A DNA stretch of 64,000 bases from JAFGSI01 sp041287425. GTDB lineage: Bacteria > Chloroflexota > Anaerolineae > Anaerolineales > Villigracilaceae. Below, in pieces: positions 62,020 through 64,000 of the stretch. The stretch lies in the NCBI GenBank assembly GCA_041287425.1, contig JBEULG010000036.1:1-64000 (forward strand). Reading direction: 5' to 3'. Under the pieces are notes generated by a model. That model saw only the letters and a program-made list of their open reading frames with translations. It was not told the origin of the DNA and ran no database searches. Position 1 is the stretch's first letter, and each line of letters begins with the position of its first letter. The position numbers and the translations under genes are program-made.

Positions 62020-62769
62020 ATGCTCGATTGGCCTCGGCCGGCAGTCATTGCCCATCGCGGCGCTTCGGCTCACGCCCCGGAAAACACGCTGGCGGCTTTC
62101 GAACTGGCCCTCCAACAGGGTGCGGATGCGCTCGAGTTCGATGTGAAGTTGACCGGCGATGGCCGGGTGGTCATCCTTCATGACCAGACGGTTGACCGCA
62201 CGACCGACGGGCGCGGCGACCTGCGCACCTTTTCGCTGGCGGCGCTGCGCGAACTGGACGCCGGAGTGCGCTTCTCGGAGCGTTTTCGCGGCGAGCGCGT
62301 GCCGACGCTTGAAGAGGTGTTCGAGGCGTTTGGCCGGCGCGTTCTGATGAACATCGAATTGACCAACTATGCTGCCCCCTTCGACGCCCTTGTGCCTTCG
62401 GTTGTTACCCTGGTGCGCCGTTTTGGCCTGGAAAAACGAGTGCTGTTTTCATCCTTCTTTCCCCACAATTTACGGCGGGCGAAACGGCTGCTGCCAGAGG
62501 TCCCTTGCGGCCTGTTGACCTGGGCCGGCTGGATGGGCGGGTGGGGGCGCACGATAGGGTTCCGCAGCCGCCTCTATCAGGCCGTCCATCCCAACCTGCG
62601 CGACGTGGATGCCGGACTCGTGAGGCGCTTCCAGGCAGCCGGGCGGCGCGTCCATGTGTGGACGGTCAACGCCGAGGCCGATTTCAGGCGCATGTTTGCC
62701 GCCGGCGTTGACGGGGTCTTCACCGATGACCCGCCTCTGGCCTTGCATCTCTTGGGGAGGAGCGGATGA
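62020..62769 (+). CDS. Glycerophosphodiester phosphodiesterase
   Basis: A 249-residue GDPD-family TIM barrel. The catalytic motif is VIAHRGASAHAPENTLAAFELALQQGADALEFDVKLTGDGRVVILHD, with His12, Arg13, Glu22-type residues, then the ligand pair EFDV, HD, and C-terminal VHVWTVNAEADFRRMFAAGVDGVFTDDP. It hydrolyses glycerophosphodiesters from phospholipid breakdown to glycerol 3-phosphate and an alcohol. No signal peptide, so it acts in the cytoplasm. It overlaps the next gene by four bases (ATGA). Confidence 0.93.
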   Translation: MLDWPRPAVIAHRGASAHAPENTLAAFELALQQGADALEFDVKLTGDGRVVILHDQTVDRTTDGRGDLRTFSLAALRELDAGVRFSERFRGERVPTLEEVFEAFGRRVLMNIELTNYAAPFDALVPSVVTLVRRFGLEKRVLFSSFFPHNLRRAKRLLPEVPCGLLTWAGWMGGWGRTIGFRSRLYQAVHPNLRDVDAGLVRRFQAAGRRVHVWTVNAEADFRRMFAAGVDGVFTDDPPLALHLLGRSG

Positions 62770-63716
62770 TTCCTGCCGAGTGGCTCGACCAGGCCGCGCT
62801 GCGCATAGCCCCTCACATTCGGCGGACGTTGCTGACCAACGACGCCGAATTAAATCTCTATTTGAAATGGGAAAACCAGCAGGTGACAGGCTCGTTCAAG
62901 GCCCGCGGCGCGCTGAACAAAGTGCTCTCGTTGCAGCCTTGGGAGCGCCAGGCAGGATTGGTGACCGCTTCGGCCGGCAACCATGGCCAGGGCGTGGCGT
63001 TGGCCGCCCGCCTGACCGGAACGCCGGTCATTGTCTTTGCCTCGGCACACGCCGCCCCGACCAAACTGGAGGCCATGCGCGCCCTGGGCGCGGAGGTCCG
63101 GCTGGTGGAGGGCGGCTACGCTGAGGCCGAACGAACCGCGATTGACTTTGCCGCCGAGAACCGCCGGACGTGGATTTCGGCCTACAATGATGGCCAGGTG
63201 ATCGCCGGTCAGGGCACGCTTGCCCTGGAGATGATCGCCGACCTGCCGCCCGACTTATCGTTGACCTGGCTGGTGCCGGTCAGCGGCGGAGGCCTGATTG
63301 CCGGCATTGGGTCGGCCCTGCGGCGCCTGTCGCCGCGGCCGCGGCTGGTGGGGGTGCAGGCGCAAGCCTCGGCCTTTATGCACGCTCTCTTCTACCGCGG
63401 CTCGCAGGAGGATGTTCCCGACCTGCCGACTCTGGCCGATGGCCTGAGCGGCGCGGTGGAGCCGGGTTCGGTGACCATCCCGCTGGTCAAAGAATTGGTG
63501 GATGAAATTATCCTGGTCAGCGAGGCCGAGATCGAGCGGGCAATTGCTTTTGCCTGGCATCGCTATCAGCAGCAGATCGAGGGGTCGGCGGCGGTGGTCC
63601 TGGCGGCTGTGTTGAACGGCCGGGTAAAAGGACCGGCCGCGTTGGTGATTTCGGGGGGCAACATCCAGCCCGAGGTCCATGCCGCCATTTGCGCGGCCCA
63701 TCCGGAGGAGCGGTGA
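62766..63716 (+). CDS. Threonine/serine dehydratase-like PLP enzyme
   Basis: A 316-residue fold-type II PLP enzyme. The PLP Lys is in QVTGSFKARGALNKV, the substrate loop is TASAGNHGQGVALAARLTG, the phosphate-binding loop is VPVSGGGLIAGIGSAL and the C-terminal ISGGN motif fits the IlvA/TdcB group. These enzymes deaminate threonine or serine to the oxo acid; serine racemases are close relatives. No ACT regulatory domain follows, so it resembles the catabolic (TdcB) type. It overlaps the diesterase gene and the next gene (GTGA at 63713-63716) by four bases each. Confidence 0.85.
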   Translation: MIPAEWLDQAALRIAPHIRRTLLTNDAELNLYLKWENQQVTGSFKARGALNKVLSLQPWERQAGLVTASAGNHGQGVALAARLTGTPVIVFASAHAAPTKLEAMRALGAEVRLVEGGYAEAERTAIDFAAENRRTWISAYNDGQVIAGQGTLALEMIADLPPDLSLTWLVPVSGGGLIAGIGSALRRLSPRPRLVGVQAQASAFMHALFYRGSQEDVPDLPTLADGLSGAVEPGSVTIPLVKELVDEIILVSEAEIERAIAFAWHRYQQQIEGSAAVVLAAVLNGRVKGPAALVISGGNIQPEVHAAICAAHPEER

Positions 63717-64000
63717 AAGCGCAGCGCGTCGTTGCCTGGTTGATGCTGGCGATGGTTCTGTTCTCGCTGCTCCCCGCCGAACCGGCCGGGGCACAGCAGA
63801 CCGATCCGGCGATGGAGGCGGCCCGGTTTCTCCTGACGCAAATGACCCCCGAAGAGCGCGTTGGCCAATTGTTCCTGGTGACCTTTGTGGGCGCTTCGGT
63901 GGACGAGGAGTCGCAGATTTACGACCTGATTACCCGCCATCATGTGGGCGGCGTCGTTCTGCTGGCCTCGCACGACAACTTTCTGCCCGCCCCCGATACC
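63713..64000 (+). CDS. Glycoside hydrolase family 3 protein, N-terminal part (cut by window end)
   Basis: The first 96 codons are visible. A signal peptide (about residues 1-28, ending near EPAGAQQ) is followed by LLTQMTPEERVGQLFLVTFVGASVDEESQIYDLITRHHVGGVVLLASHDNF, the typical N-terminus of GH3 beta-N-acetylhexosaminidase-like enzymes (NagZ group). It would be exported and act on glycans, maybe in wall recycling. The GTG start overlaps the stop of the dehydratase gene. The catalytic Asp lies beyond the window, so activity cannot be judged. Confidence 0.85.
   Translation, partial: MKAQRVVAWLMLAMVLFSLLPAEPAGAQQTDPAMEAARFLLTQMTPEERVGQLFLVTFVGASVDEESQIYDLITRHHVGGVVLLASHDNFLPAPDT

Overview
The window looks like a chromosome segment from a GC-rich member of the Chloroflexota, most likely class Anaerolineae. 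This is inferred from gene content and protein style: Thr/Pro-rich (TPTPT-type) linkers on exported proteins, a baseplate-J-like membrane protein beside ruvX and mltG, a branched-chain amino acid ABC operon with a long LivM, and many TATAAT -10 boxes, several of them directly next to start codons. There is no rRNA gene, so the rank is not proven.

Positions 1 to about 8975 differ from the rest. Here the DNA is richer in A+T, all genes lie on the + strand, most are small and unrelated, and they are separated by 60-130 bp imperfect palindromes that open with RYYYAAC-type boxes and close with GTTRRRY-type boxes. These are integron attC sites, so the region is read as part of a sedentary chromosomal integron cassette array. 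Its integrase and attI, if present, lie left of the window. The cargo is a RelE-type toxin-antitoxin pair, a PD-(D/E)XK-like nuclease, an alpha/beta hydrolase, a CPBP membrane protease, several unknown membrane proteins, a cassette with no credible gene but with a good promoter, and a lipoprotein with a PKD-like domain and an HEMGH zinc-protease motif. The array ends just before alaS.

From 8975 onward the DNA is ordinary, densely packed chromosome. (a) 9.0-16.8 kb, + strand: alaS, plsY, a membrane glycosyltransferase, a baseplate-J-like protein, ruvX, mltG. (b) 16.8-35.8 kb, - strand: a radical SAM protein, two beta-propeller lipoproteins, a membrane protein, an MtaD-CYTH fusion, an M14 carboxypeptidase, a CinA-like protein, a FAD oxidoreductase, the liv operon (livF, livG, livM, livH and the binding protein), a cyclic-nucleotide-binding protein, a LysM/M23 endopeptidase, a DUF192 protein and a response regulator. 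(c) 36.0-37.8 kb: ftsH. (d) 37.9-43.4 kb, - strand: acyl-CoA ligase, GNAT-like protein, miaA, yraN-like gene, GT4 glycosyltransferase. (e) 43.5-55.7 kb, + strand: a lineage-type pair of unknown genes, tRNA-Arg, a protein-quality/stress operon (tpx, hsp20, lon, response regulator, GNAT), efp, a Cys-rich protein, a HAD-DinB fusion, fabF-fabH, tatA, a hydrolase. (f) 55.7-64.0 kb: VOC protein and scpA (-), a threonine-synthase-like gene and recJ (+), a GT2 gene (-), an AAA+ ATPase, a glycerophosphodiesterase, a threonine-dehydratase-like gene, and the start of a GH3 glycosidase (+).

The items most worth a second look are the integron array (including an ORF-less promoter cassette), the MtaD-CYTH fusion that keeps an internal ribosome binding site, the palindromic shared -10 element between scpA and the threonine synthase gene with near-leaderless genes on both sides, an EF-P with arginine at the normally modified loop tip, and the HAD-DinB fusion. 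All calls come from reading the sequence. No database search was run.
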